Assembly: GCA_902533625.1 (NCBI GenBank)
Contig: CACAMI010000005.1
Span: 1 to 64,000, forward strand
DNA length: 64,000 nt
Source of the DNA: an uncultured Alphaproteobacteria bacterium
GTDB lineage: Bacteria > Pseudomonadota > Alphaproteobacteria > Rhodobacterales > Rhodobacteraceae
Direction of reading: 5' to 3'
Shown in pieces: positions 34,965 to 43,886 of this stretch. A program made the translations under genes and the position numbers. The notes under the pieces were generated by a model. That model had not been told where the DNA came from. It made no database searches and was given only the letters and a program-made list of their open reading frames with translations. Position 1 is the first letter of the stretch. The number at the start of each line of letters is the position of its first letter.

Positions 34965-35957
34965 ATGAAAAAAATGAAATATATCAGTGCCAAGGAGCAA
35001 GGCACCTCGGAGGACTTCTTTTTATTAGAAGCTGATATTCCGGAAATAGGACCTAATGAAGTCTTAATTAAAATACATTTTTCTGGGGTGAATCGTCCAG
35101 ATATTTTGCAGAGAGAGGGAAAATATTTACCGCCAGTTGATGCTAGTCCAATTTTGGGTCTAGAAGCATCGGGAGAAATTATTAAGTTAGGCAAATCAGT
35201 ACACAGGTGGAAAATTGGTGATTTGGTGACTGCCTTGCTTCACGGTGGAGGGTATGCAGAATATGCTGCTGTAAACCAATATCATTGCCTTAAAATACCG
35301 ATCGGCTTATCTATGCTGGAGGCAGCATCTTTATGTGAGAACTATTTCACGGTATGGAGCAATCTTTTCCTTAGAGGAAATTTATTAGTTGGTGAAAAGG
35401 TTTTAATTCATGGAGGAACTAGTGGTATAGGCCTTACGGCTATCCAACTTGCAACTTACTTTGGAGCTAAAGTATGGACAACTGCCGGAACAGAGGAAAA
35501 GTGTAATTTTTGTTCTAAAATGGGTGCTGAAGCAGCAGTAAATTATAAAAAGCAAGATTTTTTGGATTTTTTTCTTGATAGGGCAGATCAAATTAAAATG
35601 GATGTTATTCTGGATATGGTGGGTGGAAATTATATAGAAAAAAATATCGAATTATTAAATGAAGAGGGACGTCTTATATTTATAGCTTTTTTAAAAGGAT
35701 CTGTTGAGAAAGTAAATTTTTCTAGGGTAATGATAAAAAGGTTAAAGCTATTTGGCTCGACGCTAAGGCCGCAATCTCTTAATGCAAAGTCGCAAATAGC
35801 GAGAAGTTTGGAAGAAAATGTATGGCCATTGTTGGAACAAAAAAAGCTGGTCCCAGTGATTGATTCTGTTTTTGACCTAGCGGATGTGTCTAAGGCACAT
35901 AGGAGAATGGAATCTTCAGCCCATATAGGAAAAATTATGTTGAAAGTTTGGGATTAA
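34965..35957 (+). CDS. NAD(P)H-quinone oxidoreductase (PIG3/QOR-type MDR family)
   Basis: A 330-residue medium-chain dehydrogenase/reductase without the zinc ligands of alcohol dehydrogenases, like quinone oxidoreductase and human PIG3. The GroES-like N-terminal half has FSGVNRPDILQREGKY and the Rossmann half has HGGTSGIGLTAIQLA, the NADPH-binding glycine motif. The next in-frame ATG (34974) would remove three residues. It probably reduces quinones or enals. It lies upstream of trcR. Confidence 0.86.
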   Translation: MKKMKYISAKEQGTSEDFFLLEADIPEIGPNEVLIKIHFSGVNRPDILQREGKYLPPVDASPILGLEASGEIIKLGKSVHRWKIGDLVTALLHGGGYAEYAAVNQYHCLKIPIGLSMLEAASLCENYFTVWSNLFLRGNLLVGEKVLIHGGTSGIGLTAIQLATYFGAKVWTTAGTEEKCNFCSKMGAEAAVNYKKQDFLDFFLDRADQIKMDVILDMVGGNYIEKNIELLNEEGRLIFIAFLKGSVEKVNFSRVMIKRLKLFGSTLRPQSLNAKSQIARSLEENVWPLLEQKKLVPVIDSVFDLADVSKAHRRMESSAHIGKIMLKVWD

Positions 35958-36028
35958 AAGTATACTTGTGGATCTCTAGAAATCGGTTTAATTAAATTTC
36001 TCAGTTGAAATCAATTTAGGAGTTTTTG

Positions 36029-36619
36029 ATGGCGCTTCCGTTAATGCAAAAGGCAACAGCTGTATGGTTAGTTGAGAATACATCTTTAACTTTCAGGCAA
36101 ATAGCTACATTTTGTGGCTTGCATGAATTAGAAATTAGTGGAATTGCGGATGGGGAGGTTGCTCAAGGAATTAGAGGAATGGATCCAATTTCTACTAACC
36201 AGTTGACGCGTGAAGAAATTGAAAACTGTGAGAGAAATGCAGATAGAAATCTTGAATTAATGATCAACCCTGCTGCAAAGGGTGAGAAAAAGAGGAGAGG
36301 TCCAAAGTATACACCTCTCTCAAAAAGGCAAGACAAACCCTCTGCAATTTTGTGGTTAGTAAAGTTTCATCCAGAACTTACTGATGGCCAAATTTCCAAA
36401 TTGGTTGGAACAACAAAAAACACGATACAGTCCATAAGGCAGCGGTCACATTGGAATATAAATAATATACAACCCATAGATCCTGTAGCTTTGGGGCTTT
36501 GTAAGCAGGTTGAATTAGATCTCCAAGTGAAACGCATTTCAAAAAAGAATGTCGCGGTAAAAGGAACTTCCGATGATGAAAACCAAAAGATTTTATCTAC
36601 AGATGATTCCTTAACCTAG
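36029..36619 (+). CDS. trcR: Cell cycle transcriptional regulator TrcR (DUF1013)
   Basis: A 196-residue protein of the alphaproteobacteria-specific DUF1013 family, described in Caulobacter as TrcR, an RNA-polymerase-associated regulator that binds cell-cycle gene promoters. Hallmarks are MQKATAVWLVENTSLTFRQI and ASFCGLHELE-like helices at the N-terminus, AQGIRGMDPI, the KRRGPKYTPLSKRQDKP linker and AILWLVKFHPELTDGQI, a second helix-turn-helix-like region. ATG 36029 has TAGGAG 6 bp upstream; a TTG 3 bp earlier is less likely. Related regulators MipZ and GcrA are also in the window. Confidence 0.9.
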   Translation: MALPLMQKATAVWLVENTSLTFRQIATFCGLHELEISGIADGEVAQGIRGMDPISTNQLTREEIENCERNADRNLELMINPAAKGEKKRRGPKYTPLSKRQDKPSAILWLVKFHPELTDGQISKLVGTTKNTIQSIRQRSHWNINNIQPIDPVALGLCKQVELDLQVKRISKKNVAVKGTSDDENQKILSTDDSLT

Positions 36620-36662
36620 AGTAAAATATTTCCTATTAGAAAATTTTAAGAATTTTTTTTAA

Positions 36663-37472
36663 TTAATAAGCCGCCGCAGGCATTCTATCTAGCAAACTTC
36701 GGCCTCCATCAACGGTAAGAATAGTACCTGTAATAAATGATGATTTTTCTGATGCTAGGAATAAAACAGCTTCTGCAGCCTCACTTGCCTCTCCTAGTCG
36801 GCCAAGTGGTGTAGCTGCAATTAAATCTTCTAAGACAAATTTATTTTTTGCTAATTTTGCTCTAAGGCTAGATGACATAACGCTGCCAATTGCTACTGCA
36901 TTAACTCGAATCTTAGACTCAGCAAGTGAGATTGCCATAGATTTTGTAAGTTGATCTAGAGCGGCCGAACTAACAGAATATGCTAATGTATCTGGTAAGG
37001 TTCTGTTTGAAGCAATAGATGATAGATTTACTATACTTCCAATCGCAGTTCCAGAATCAGGTTGGCTGATATTTTGTGCAATCATTTTCTTTGCTACCTC
37101 TCGACTAAGCTTAAGGTTAACTCCAACGTTTTGACTCATTAATTCCTCAAAAAACATATCATCAGAATCTAAAGGGTGTGAGATGGTTACCTGCCGACTT
37201 GCATTAACTAATATGTCAATATTTTTAAAAGTTTTTGCTGAAAGAGCTAAGAGGTTTTTTATTGTTAGATTTTGCCGAAGGTCCCCACAAAATATTTCAA
37301 CGTGAGAACCGCCTTTTCTAATTAAATCTGCTTCTTTTTTAAGGTTACTTTCATCCATGTCAGCTAAAATTAAATTCGCACCCTCCTCAGAAAACTTCTG
37401 AGAAATAATTTGACCAACACCATTTGCAGCGCCTGTAATAATAGCTGTCTTTTTTTCTAATAATTTTTCCAT
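36663..37472 (-). CDS. SDR family oxidoreductase lacking the catalytic lysine
   Basis: A 269-residue short-chain dehydrogenase fold. The nucleotide motif TGAANGVGQ (14-22), LVNASRQ in place of the NNAG motif, and the NLSSIAS segment are present. The active-site tyrosine sits in AYSVSSAALDQL: the YxxxK lysine is serine, encoded TCG. The C-terminus GTILTVDGGRSLL is the usual SDR ending. The gene is undamaged, so either it is a non-classical reductase or a binding protein. It is first after the RsmC-like and clpS genes on the minus strand; the stop converges with trcR. Confidence 0.82.
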   Translation of the reverse strand: MEKLLEKKTAIITGAANGVGQIISQKFSEEGANLILADMDESNLKKEADLIRKGGSHVEIFCGDLRQNLTIKNLLALSAKTFKNIDILVNASRQVTISHPLDSDDMFFEELMSQNVGVNLKLSREVAKKMIAQNISQPDSGTAIGSIVNLSSIASNRTLPDTLAYSVSSAALDQLTKSMAISLAESKIRVNAVAIGSVMSSSLRAKLAKNKFVLEDLIAATPLGRLGEASEAAEAVLFLASEKSSFITGTILTVDGGRSLLDRMPAAAY

Positions 37473-37491
37473 TTTATATCTTTCCTAACGT

Positions 37492-38526
37492 TTAAGGATT
37501 AATAATTGGCATAGTAGCTCTAAAGACCTTGAAATATGGAGTTTCTTTCATTTTATCTACTTTTGAGAAATAATTTCTCAGATTCCTTTCATAGGGTAAA
37601 TGTGTATTGGCTACCATAAAAAAGGTGCCTGTAAACTTTAAAATCTTATAACCTGTTTTGATGACTTTCCTACCTTGCATTATATCATATTTAGCTTTGG
37701 AATGGAATGGAGGGTTGCAAATTACAAAATCAAATTTTTTTTCCTGATCAGGAAGATTGATTACATCTTCCCAGTAAAAACAGGCCCGTGGATCTTTAAG
37801 GTTTTGCTTTGAAGCCATTAAAGCTGCATAATTGGCTTCAAATAAACAGACTTTTTTAATCTTACTATTTTTTTCTAATGCAATTATAGATAAGTAACCC
37901 CAACCTGAGCAAAGATCCGCTACCTGACCTTTAATATGGTTGCCTAAAAAATTTCCTAGAAGCTCAGAGCCACTGTCGATTTTTTTATAGGAAAACATCC
38001 CTGGACTAGTTAAAAAATTATTCTTATTTAAAGAAAGTTGTGATGCATTATCCCACTCTTCCACAGAATGGGGAATTGTTTTTGGTTTTGGTGCTAAAAC
38101 TAATTTACCATGTGCTTTTGAAATTAGCGTAAAGTTTAAAAAGCTAAGTTTGTTCACAATTGATTCTATCCCAATATTTTTTTGCCCGTCAAAAATTATA
38201 TAGCCTTTTTCTTTAATAATTTTTAAAGATTTAGAGACTAACCCTAAGGCTTCCTTCTTATCATTGGGAATGGCTAGAATTATGAGATCATGTTTATCTT
38301 TACAATCGATTGTGCATTTAAAGCCCAAAGCTTCCGCTTCTACCAAATGGGGTTTAAAATTGTTCTGGAAGGTAATAGAGCTCCTTTCTATTTGAAAAAA
38401 ATCTGTTAGTATTAATAGGTCTGAGGGAGAATCTACTCCAATTGCTAATACCTTAACGTGCTGTATTTTGGATTTAAATAATAAGTTATTCTTTATAATA
38501 TACTTAAGCCTAACCTTAAGAGACAT
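37492..38526 (-). CDS. RsmC-like class I SAM-dependent methyltransferase
   Basis: A 344-residue methyltransferase with the two-domain layout of RsmC (16S rRNA G1207 N2-methyltransferase): a degenerate N-terminal methyltransferase-like half and an active C-terminal half. The AdoMet motif is ADLCSGWGYLSI near 205-216 and the target-amine motif is FVICNPPFHSK near 275-285. Lacking knowledge of the rRNA, the site modified is inferred. The start ATG lies 4 bp downstream of the clpS stop, so the two are probably co-transcribed. Confidence 0.83.
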   Translation of the reverse strand: MSLKVRLKYIIKNNLLFKSKIQHVKVLAIGVDSPSDLLILTDFFQIERSSITFQNNFKPHLVEAEALGFKCTIDCKDKHDLIILAIPNDKKEALGLVSKSLKIIKEKGYIIFDGQKNIGIESIVNKLSFLNFTLISKAHGKLVLAPKPKTIPHSVEEWDNASQLSLNKNNFLTSPGMFSYKKIDSGSELLGNFLGNHIKGQVADLCSGWGYLSIIALEKNSKIKKVCLFEANYAALMASKQNLKDPRACFYWEDVINLPDQEKKFDFVICNPPFHSKAKYDIMQGRKVIKTGYKILKFTGTFFMVANTHLPYERNLRNYFSKVDKMKETPYFKVFRATMPIINP

Positions 38527-38529
38527 AAT

Positions 38530-38844
38530 TTATTCTTTTTCCATTGTACATTGCAATGGGTGCTGATTTTTTCTTGAATAAGCCATTACTTGGTTAACTT
38601 TAGATTCTGCTACATCATGTGAAAACACTCCGATTACTGCCAATCCCTTCTGGTGAACAGTAAGCATAATGTTTATTGCCAGATCATGGGTTATGCCAAA
38701 AAATTTCTCCAGTATGTGAACAACAAATTCCATTGGGGTAAAATCATCATTAAGTAAAATCACCTTGTACATTGGTGGCTTGGCAGTTTTTGGTTTTGAT
38801 AATGTAACAGTTTCGTTATCAGTGTTTAATTTAGTATCTGTCAT
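38530..38844 (-). CDS. clpS: ATP-dependent Clp protease adapter ClpS
   Basis: Adapter that brings N-degron substrates to ClpAP. The 104-residue protein contains the core [20 protein letters not shown], with the N-degron pocket residues NDDFT and the [18 protein letters not shown] segment. The unstructured N-terminus of about 25 residues is typical. It is divergent from the D-alanyl-D-alanine carboxypeptidase gene across 118 bp. clpA is often the next gene but is not present here. Confidence 0.95.
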   Translation of the reverse strand: MTDTKLNTDNETVTLSKPKTAKPPMYKVILLNDDFTPMEFVVHILEKFFGITHDLAINIMLTVHQKGLAVIGVFSHDVAESKVNQVMAYSRKNQHPLQCTMEKE

Positions 38845-38962
38845 GTCTGTAGATTAGAGTCCTGATTGCTTTCAAAGATTTATATAGTATAAATTTAGGG
38901 CATAACAAATCTTTTTGTGTAAGATGTTACAGTTTTAGTTTGAAAAAGGCTATTTTGGTTAT

Positions 38963-40279
38963 ATGGTTTTTAAAAGAATACATTTTATTATTGCAGCACT
39001 GTTATTCTTCTTTACTTTTATTTCATCAAATTACTTAAGAGCTAGCGATCTTTCGATGGTGGTTATAGATGCAAAGAATGGCCAGGAAGTGTTCTCTAAA
39101 AATAGTGTAAAGAGAAGACCTCCAGCATCTTTAACTAAAATGATGACTCTATATTTAACTTTCTATGCTGTAGAGAATACAGGGAAGCTGAAATTGGACC
39201 AAAGGGTACGTATATCAAAAAAGGCAAGTGGAGAACCTCCTTCACGTCTTGGTTTAAAGGCGGGAAACACGGAAACGATAAGAAATCTTATCCGCAGTGC
39301 TGCATTAAAGTCAGCTAATGACTCTGCTACAGCGTTAGCTGAGGCAATATCGGGCTCTGAGCTAAAATTTGCAGAATACATGACTCGGAGTGCCAAATTG
39401 ATGGGAATGGAAAATACTAGATTTAAGAATGCTCACGGTCTTACTGAGAAGGGGCATTATTCAACGGCTTCAGACATGGCAATATTAGCACGTAGACTTT
39501 ACACTGATTTCCCAGATTATTATCACCTATTTGGCAAGAATTTTACCTACGTTAGAGGTTTGAAAATAAAAAATACTAATTGGAAGCTTCTCAAAAGTTA
39601 TCGAGGGGCTGATGGAATAAAAACAGGATATACAAACGCAGCCGGTTTTAATCTAGCTGCATCAGCTGAAAGAGGCTCTGAGAGGGTCATTGGCGTTATT
39701 CTTGGGGCAGAAGGTTCAGGTGAAAGAACTAAAAGAATGATTGAAATGCTGAATATAGGATTTTCGAATCTGGAAAATTATCCTTATAAAGATCCGCTTT
39801 CACCAATTAACTTAAACAATCTCTTAAATTCAGGTTCGCAAGGTGTTTTAGTGGCGGCACATATTCCTCCTCCTAGACCTAACTTGAATTTTTCAATAGA
39901 TTCTGTGGGTTTTTTAGGGATATCCAACGTTTCTAAGATTGATCGCCCACAAATTTTTTTAATTCCAAAATCTTTTTCACCGGATACCGAAATAACTAAT
40001 AAAATAGAAAGTTCTTTTAAAGTATACAGCCAAAAAAGAGATCATTTTATACAGGTGGGTTTTTATTATACCAAATCTAATGCAAAGGGAGATATAACAA
40101 AGGTAATACTAAGCAGTATAGATACCTTAAAAGAAGCACAAACGAATATCGTTCCCGTTATAAGACAAAAAGAGAAAGGGTACTCTTTAGAATTTGATGG
40201 GTTAACTTCTGCTCAGGCGCTGAAGTCGTGTGCGAGAATAAGAGTTAATAAGATTAATTGTATCGTTTCGTTTAGATAA
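38963..40279 (+). CDS. D-alanyl-D-alanine carboxypeptidase (DacA/PBP5 type) with SPOR-like C-terminus
   Basis: Low-molecular-weight penicillin-binding protein that trims the terminal D-Ala of peptidoglycan pentapeptides. Signal peptide at residues 1-27, then the S11 peptidase motifs: SLTK at 56-59, SAN at 117-119 and DGIKTGYTNAAG near 217-228. The last 75 residues (FIQVGFYYTKSNAKGD onward) look like a SPOR domain, which binds denuded glycan at division sites. The length of 438 fits this domain combination. It is convergent with mipZ (7 bp apart). Confidence 0.92.
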   Translation: MVFKRIHFIIAALLFFFTFISSNYLRASDLSMVVIDAKNGQEVFSKNSVKRRPPASLTKMMTLYLTFYAVENTGKLKLDQRVRISKKASGEPPSRLGLKAGNTETIRNLIRSAALKSANDSATALAEAISGSELKFAEYMTRSAKLMGMENTRFKNAHGLTEKGHYSTASDMAILARRLYTDFPDYYHLFGKNFTYVRGLKIKNTNWKLLKSYRGADGIKTGYTNAAGFNLAASAERGSERVIGVILGAEGSGERTKRMIEMLNIGFSNLENYPYKDPLSPINLNNLLNSGSQGVLVAAHIPPPRPNLNFSIDSVGFLGISNVSKIDRPQIFLIPKSFSPDTEITNKIESSFKVYSQKRDHFIQVGFYYTKSNAKGDITKVILSSIDTLKEAQTNIVPVIRQKEKGYSLEFDGLTSAQALKSCARIRVNKINCIVSFR

Positions 40280-40286
40280 TATTTAG

Positions 40287-41096
40287 TTATATAGAGTTCG
40301 CACATTCACTAAGGCCAAGGAATGAAAGCAGTTCTCTAAGTTCCTGCCTCGCAGCAATGTTGCTTAAAGTTAATTCCCAAGCTTCTGAGTCAGTCAGGTC
40401 CATTAGTGTAAGTCCAGAGAGAAATAATTCCTTAAAAACGACCCTATCTGAAAACCCAGATGCAAGCCTAAACCCTATGCGTTTTGAAAGATCATCTAGC
40501 GCTGTATTTACTCTGCGCTTATTTCTACTATAGACTTGGGACATTCTATTTCTAATTACCACCCAGTCAATTGGCGCTTTTTCACTTCTTGCACGAACTT
40601 GACGAGCAGACCAAACCATTTCTGAATATATTGAAGGACCTAGAACTTTACCTGTTTTAGGGTCAATCTTGGCTAATAAATCAAAGTCTATAAGGCTGTC
40701 ATTCATAGGAGTGATAAGTAAATCCGCAACTGCATGTGCCATTTGAGAATAGTTAGTATGGCTCCCAGGGCAGTCGATAACTAAGTAATCAAACACTTGA
40801 TCTATATCAAATAGTTTTTCACTAAAATCTTTTTCTTCTTTTTTCAAAGATTCAAGCTTACTATCTTTTTGGGATTCCTTGAGGAAAATCTTTTCACCTG
40901 TAGGAAGTTTTATTTTGTGACGTTTGCAATAAGTATCTCTATTTTCTAGATACCTATATAGTGTCTTCTGTCTAAGATCCAAATCAATTACGGCGACTTT
41001 TTTTTTCGTTTTTGCTAGAGCCACAATTAGGTGCATTGCGGTGGTAGATTTTCCAGAACCACCCTTCTCATTTCCTAAAACAATTATCTTTGCCAT
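40287..41096 (-). CDS. mipZ: Division-plane positioning ATPase MipZ
   Basis: ParA/MinD-type ATPase which in Caulobacter forms gradients from the poles by interacting with ParB and blocks FtsZ assembly away from midcell. The 269-residue protein starts IIVLGNEKGGSGKSTTAMHL with the deviant Walker A at 11-18, then VIDLDLRQKTLYRYLENR, characteristic of MipZ rather than ParA, and VIDCPGSHTNYSQMA at the switch region. It replaces the MinCDE system in many alphaproteobacteria. It lies downstream of rpmE on the same strand. Confidence 0.93.
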   Translation of the reverse strand: MAKIIVLGNEKGGSGKSTTAMHLIVALAKTKKKVAVIDLDLRQKTLYRYLENRDTYCKRHKIKLPTGEKIFLKESQKDSKLESLKKEEKDFSEKLFDIDQVFDYLVIDCPGSHTNYSQMAHAVADLLITPMNDSLIDFDLLAKIDPKTGKVLGPSIYSEMVWSARQVRARSEKAPIDWVVIRNRMSQVYSRNKRRVNTALDDLSKRIGFRLASGFSDRVVFKELFLSGLTLMDLTDSEAWELTLSNIAARQELRELLSFLGLSECANSI

Positions 41097-41143
41097 AAAA
41101 ACACTAGAGAAAAAAATATTAAATGATAGGAGTTATATTTAAT

Positions 41144-41365
41144 TTAAAAGCCTAAGCCCTCATATTTTTTCTTAAACTTGGAGACCCTGCCTCCAGTGTC
41201 AAGAAGTTTTTGCCCACCTCCGGTCCAAGCAGGATGTGAAGATGGGTCTATCTCAAGATTTAAAATAGATCCTTCATTTTGATAAGTAGACCTCGTTTCG
41301 TAAGTTGAGCCGTCAGTTAACTTAACAGTAATTAAATGATAATCTGGATGAATTTCTTTTTTCAT
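41144..41365 (-). CDS. rpmE: 50S ribosomal protein L31
   Basis: A 73-residue L31 of the alphaproteobacterial type. It starts [20 protein letters not shown], has a TRSTYQNEG segment where zinc-binding cysteines occur in other bacteria (no cysteine here, so the C- form), and includes [19 protein letters not shown], strongly diagnostic. It follows rplS after 30 bp in the ribosomal/tRNA-modification block. Confidence 0.95.
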   Translation of the reverse strand: MKKEIHPDYHLITVKLTDGSTYETRSTYQNEGSILNLEIDPSSHPAWTGGGQKLLDTGGRVSKFKKKYEGLGF

Positions 41366-41395
41366 TATGCCTCACTATATAAATAGCTGGTTATT

Positions 41396-41770
41396 TTATA
41401 CTACTTTTTGTTTATAATTTACTTTTTCCGCAATTCTGGCTGACTTGCCTCTTCTTGAACGTAGGTAGTAAAGCTTTGATCTTCTTACCTTGCCACGCCT
41501 AACAACGGTAATATTATCAATATTTGGTGAATGCAATGGAAATACTCTTTCTACACCTTCACCAAAAGATATTTTTCTTACAGTGAAAGAAGCTGAAATT
41601 CCTGATCCGCCTTGTCGACTAATGACAACGCCTTCATAATTTTGAACTCTGCTTCTACTGCCCTCTGTGACTTTGTATCCAACCTTAACGGTATCACCAG
41701 ACGAGAAATCTGGAATCGATTTACCTAGTGACTTTATTTGTTCTAATTCTAATTCTTCAATAATATTCAT
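41396..41770 (-). CDS. rplS: 50S ribosomal protein L19
   Basis: Ribosomal protein at the 30S-50S interface, 124 residues. Diagnostic stretches are [50 protein letters not shown] and the [20 protein letters not shown] tail. It is 30 bp downstream of trmD in the conserved order rpsP-rimM-trmD-rplS. The ATG start gives a standard length. Confidence 0.96.
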   Translation of the reverse strand: MNIIEELELEQIKSLGKSIPDFSSGDTVKVGYKVTEGSRSRVQNYEGVVISRQGGSGISASFTVRKISFGEGVERVFPLHSPNIDNITVVRRGKVRRSKLYYLRSRRGKSARIAEKVNYKQKVV

Positions 41771-41800
41771 TTCTCATACCTCAAAAGACTAATCAAAGGG

Positions 41801-42577
41801 TCATTCATTACCTTTGTGGGCACCTATATCACTATTTAAAAACTTTTTCCAGAGATCACTTCGTCTTTCTTTAGTAATTATTTTTGATTGATCAAAACGC
41901 CAAGATTTAATTGCTTGGTGGTCTCCTGAAAAAAGTATATCCGGGACCTTAAAGCCTTTCCAAATATTAGGTTTAGTATATTGAGGATATTCAAGTAAAT
42001 GCCTGGAAAAAGATTCATCATTTGTTGATTTTGTATTTCCTAACGTGCCCGGTAATAATCTAACAGTACTGTCAATTAATGCTTGAGCTGCAATTTCTGC
42101 ACCAGATAAAATAAAATCACCTACAGAAATCTCTATTGGGTTGTAATACGTAATAACCCTTTCATCTATTCCACCAAACCTTCCACATAAAATGGTGACC
42201 CCATCGGTTTTGGAAAAGCGTTCAACAAGTTCTTGACTCAACCTATTTCCTTTCGGTGTCAAATAAATGAGTGGGTGATTTTTTGATTCATTTTCTCTTA
42301 CTGAATTTAAAGTATTGTCTATTACATCAGACCTAAGGATCATCCCAGGCCCACCACCTATTGGACGCTCATCAACATTTTTATGCTTTCCAACAGCAAA
42401 TTTTTTTATATCTGTAATTTCTAGTGACCAGATACCTCGCTTTAGAGCGTTTCCAATAACTCCAAAATTTAATGATCCGGGAAACATTTCAGGATATAGG
42501 GTAAGAACATTGGCTTTCCAATTTCTATAAGTATTGGTAGGCAAGTCTGTTTTTATATTTAGGTCATTTTTTTTCAT
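41801..42577 (-). CDS. trmD: tRNA (guanine-37-N1)-methyltransferase
   Basis: SPOUT methyltransferase that makes m1G37 to prevent frameshifting. Conserved stretches are VLTLYPEMFPGSLNFGVIG, VDERPIGGGPGMILR, the AdoMet-binding knot LCGRFGGIDERVI and VGDFILSGAEIAAQALID. I use ATG 42577 (258 residues) because the family needs only a few residues before the first strand. TTG 42613 gives 270 residues, overlaps rimM by 11 bp and is equally open; neither has a clear ribosome-binding site. Confidence 0.92.
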   Translation of the reverse strand: MKKNDLNIKTDLPTNTYRNWKANVLTLYPEMFPGSLNFGVIGNALKRGIWSLEITDIKKFAVGKHKNVDERPIGGGPGMILRSDVIDNTLNSVRENESKNHPLIYLTPKGNRLSQELVERFSKTDGVTILCGRFGGIDERVITYYNPIEISVGDFILSGAEIAAQALIDSTVRLLPGTLGNTKSTNDESFSRHLLEYPQYTKPNIWKGFKVPDILFSGDHQAIKSWRFDQSKIITKERRSDLWKKFLNSDIGAHKGNE

Positions 42578-42583
42578 TTGAAC

Positions 42584-42597
42584 AAAACTTAAGTTTT
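42584..42597. repeat. Perfect 14-bp palindrome before the trmD ATG
   Basis: AAAACTTAAGTTTT is its own reverse complement and ends 7 bp upstream of the trmD ATG at 42577. In mRNA it could form a small AT hairpin or serve as a symmetrical protein site. If TTG 42613 is the real trmD start it is merely coding sequence. Confidence 0.35.
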
Positions 42598-42602
42598 CAG
42601 CT

Positions 42603-43097
42603 TTACGAATCAATTATATCTGCGTGAATTATTAATTTTTTCTTTTTTATTTCTATTCTTTTTACAAAATTCCTATTAAGAGGAACCATTATTTTCTTTT
42701 TCTTTTTTACCACTAAGAATTCAATTATATCTCCTGCACCGTAGTTTTGTACAGAAATTATGGGGCCAACTATTTGGAGATCTTGGGTGAATATTTCGCA
42801 TTGTAATAAGTCAGAATGATAAAATTCATCTTCCTCTAATTGTGGTAAAGACTGCCGCCTTATCAGCAGTTTTTTTCCTATCAGGTTTTTGGTGATTTCC
42901 TTATTTGTAATGCCACTTACTGATGCGGTCAAAGAAGTCTTATGACTATTAAGAAATTTTAATTCGGCTGGTTCTAGTATTCCTTCAATATAAATTGGGT
43001 GATAAATTTTTATAGATTCAGCAGGTTCACAGAATGATTTAATTTTGATCAAACCTCTTGTGCCAAATGATCCGCTAATCGTTCCTACAGTAATCAA
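42603..43097 (-). CDS. rimM: Ribosome maturation factor RimM
   Basis: Assembly factor for the 30S head that binds S19. The 164-residue protein shows VGTISGSFGTRGLIKIKSF at the N-terminal RimM barrel and the PRC-barrel half with EDEFYHSDLLQCEIF and YGAGDIIEFLV. The start is TTG 43097; without it no start precedes the conserved first strand. The C-terminal part is unusually lysine-rich (VVKKKKKIMVPL). It sits between rpsP and trmD as usual. Confidence 0.93.
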   Translation of the reverse strand: MITVGTISGSFGTRGLIKIKSFCEPAESIKIYHPIYIEGILEPAELKFLNSHKTSLTASVSGITNKEITKNLIGKKLLIRRQSLPQLEEDEFYHSDLLQCEIFTQDLQIVGPIISVQNYGAGDIIEFLVVKKKKKIMVPLNRNFVKRIEIKKKKLIIHADIIDS

Positions 43098-43182
43098 ATT
43101 TATAACCCAATTGATTATATTTTAAGACCTAAAAAACTTTAAAATTCAATGGAATATATTTAGGTGATTAAAATCTAAAGAA

Positions 43183-43554
43183 CTAACTTTTTTGTTCCAC
43201 TTCTACTTCTGCTGGGGCGGCTTCTGCTGGGGCGGCTTCTGCTGGGGCGGCTTCTGTTACCTTTTTTGGTTTAGCTTTTTCAGGATTATTACGAACTTTC
43301 TTAGGCAAGATTTCCAGAGTTTCTAACATCCGTGAGATCCTGTCTGACACTTGTGCTCCTTTAGAGAGCCAATACTTCACCCTATCCAAATCAATTTTTA
43401 CTCTATTAGGATCTTCTTTAGGTAATAACGGATTATATGTTCCCATCTTTTCTAAGAATCTCCCGTCTCTGGGCATTCTACTATCCGCAGCAACTATTTT
43501 GTAGAATGGACGCTTTTTTGATCCTCCTCGAGCAAGTCTTATTTTTACACTCAT
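43183..43554 (-). CDS. rpsP: 30S ribosomal protein S16 with alanine/glutamate/proline repeat tail
   Basis: Ribosomal protein of the 30S body. Residues 1-80 are the S16 core ([54 protein letters not shown]). The last 25 residues are a low-complexity tail of repeated EAAPA units ending in EVEVEQKS. Alphaproteobacterial S16 proteins often have variable tails, but this one is encoded by an exact DNA repeat that is GC-rich against an AT-rich background. Confidence 0.96.
   Translation of the reverse strand: MSVKIRLARGGSKKRPFYKIVAADSRMPRDGRFLEKMGTYNPLLPKEDPNRVKIDLDRVKYWLSKGAQVSDRISRMLETLEILPKKVRNNPEKAKPKKVTEAAPAEAAPAEAAPAEVEVEQKS
43211..43255. repeat. Three exact 15-bp tandem repeats in the rpsP 3' end
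   Basis: GCTGGGGCGGCTTCT is repeated three times without mismatch at 43211-43225, 43226-43240 and 43241-43255. The unit is 11 of 15 G/C, in strong contrast to the surroundings. Fifteen bases are five codons, so copy-number change keeps the frame of S16 and alters only tail length. It is a plausible replication-slippage locus. Confidence 0.9.
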
Positions 43555-43586
43555 TTATTTCTCCTAACTTTTATTTTTTAATTTTA

Positions 43587-43886
43587 TTATTTAAATTTTT
43601 TGTGGCATCTTATCACTTCTGAAATTATAAATTTTAAGAATTTCTTGGCAAAAATAGGATCAAGGCCCGCTTCCAGTGATAATTTTTTCAACCTTTCTAA
43701 TTGTCTATTTTCTCTTGTAGGATCAGATGGAGGCAGGTTGACGGTTGCCTTCAATTTCCCAACTTTTTCTGTGATTTTAAATCTTTCCGCTAATGAAAAT
43801 ACAAGAATGGCGTCAAGCCGATCTATTGAATCTCTGTAATTTTCAAGAGATTCTAATTTGTGCTTTTCTTGATCAACTGAAGTCAT
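43587..43886 (-). CDS. Chorismate mutase (AroQ type)
   Basis: A 99-residue all-helical chorismate mutase, converting chorismate to prephenate for phenylalanine and tyrosine. The first helix has LENYRDSIDRLDAILVFSLAERF with the conserved arginine and LDxxL pattern, then a lysine in VGKLKA and the PTRENRQLERL segment. Its start overlaps the ffh stop (ATGA). The placement between ffh and rpsP recurs in alphaproteobacteria, so the linkage is ancestral rather than functional. Confidence 0.9.
   Translation of the reverse strand: MTSVDQEKHKLESLENYRDSIDRLDAILVFSLAERFKITEKVGKLKATVNLPPSDPTRENRQLERLKKLSLEAGLDPIFAKKFLKFIISEVIRCHKKFK

Noticed and set aside
36620-36662. Intrinsic terminator between trcR and the SDR gene
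   Set aside because: There is a T8 run but the preceding AAAATTTT is too small to form a stable stem.
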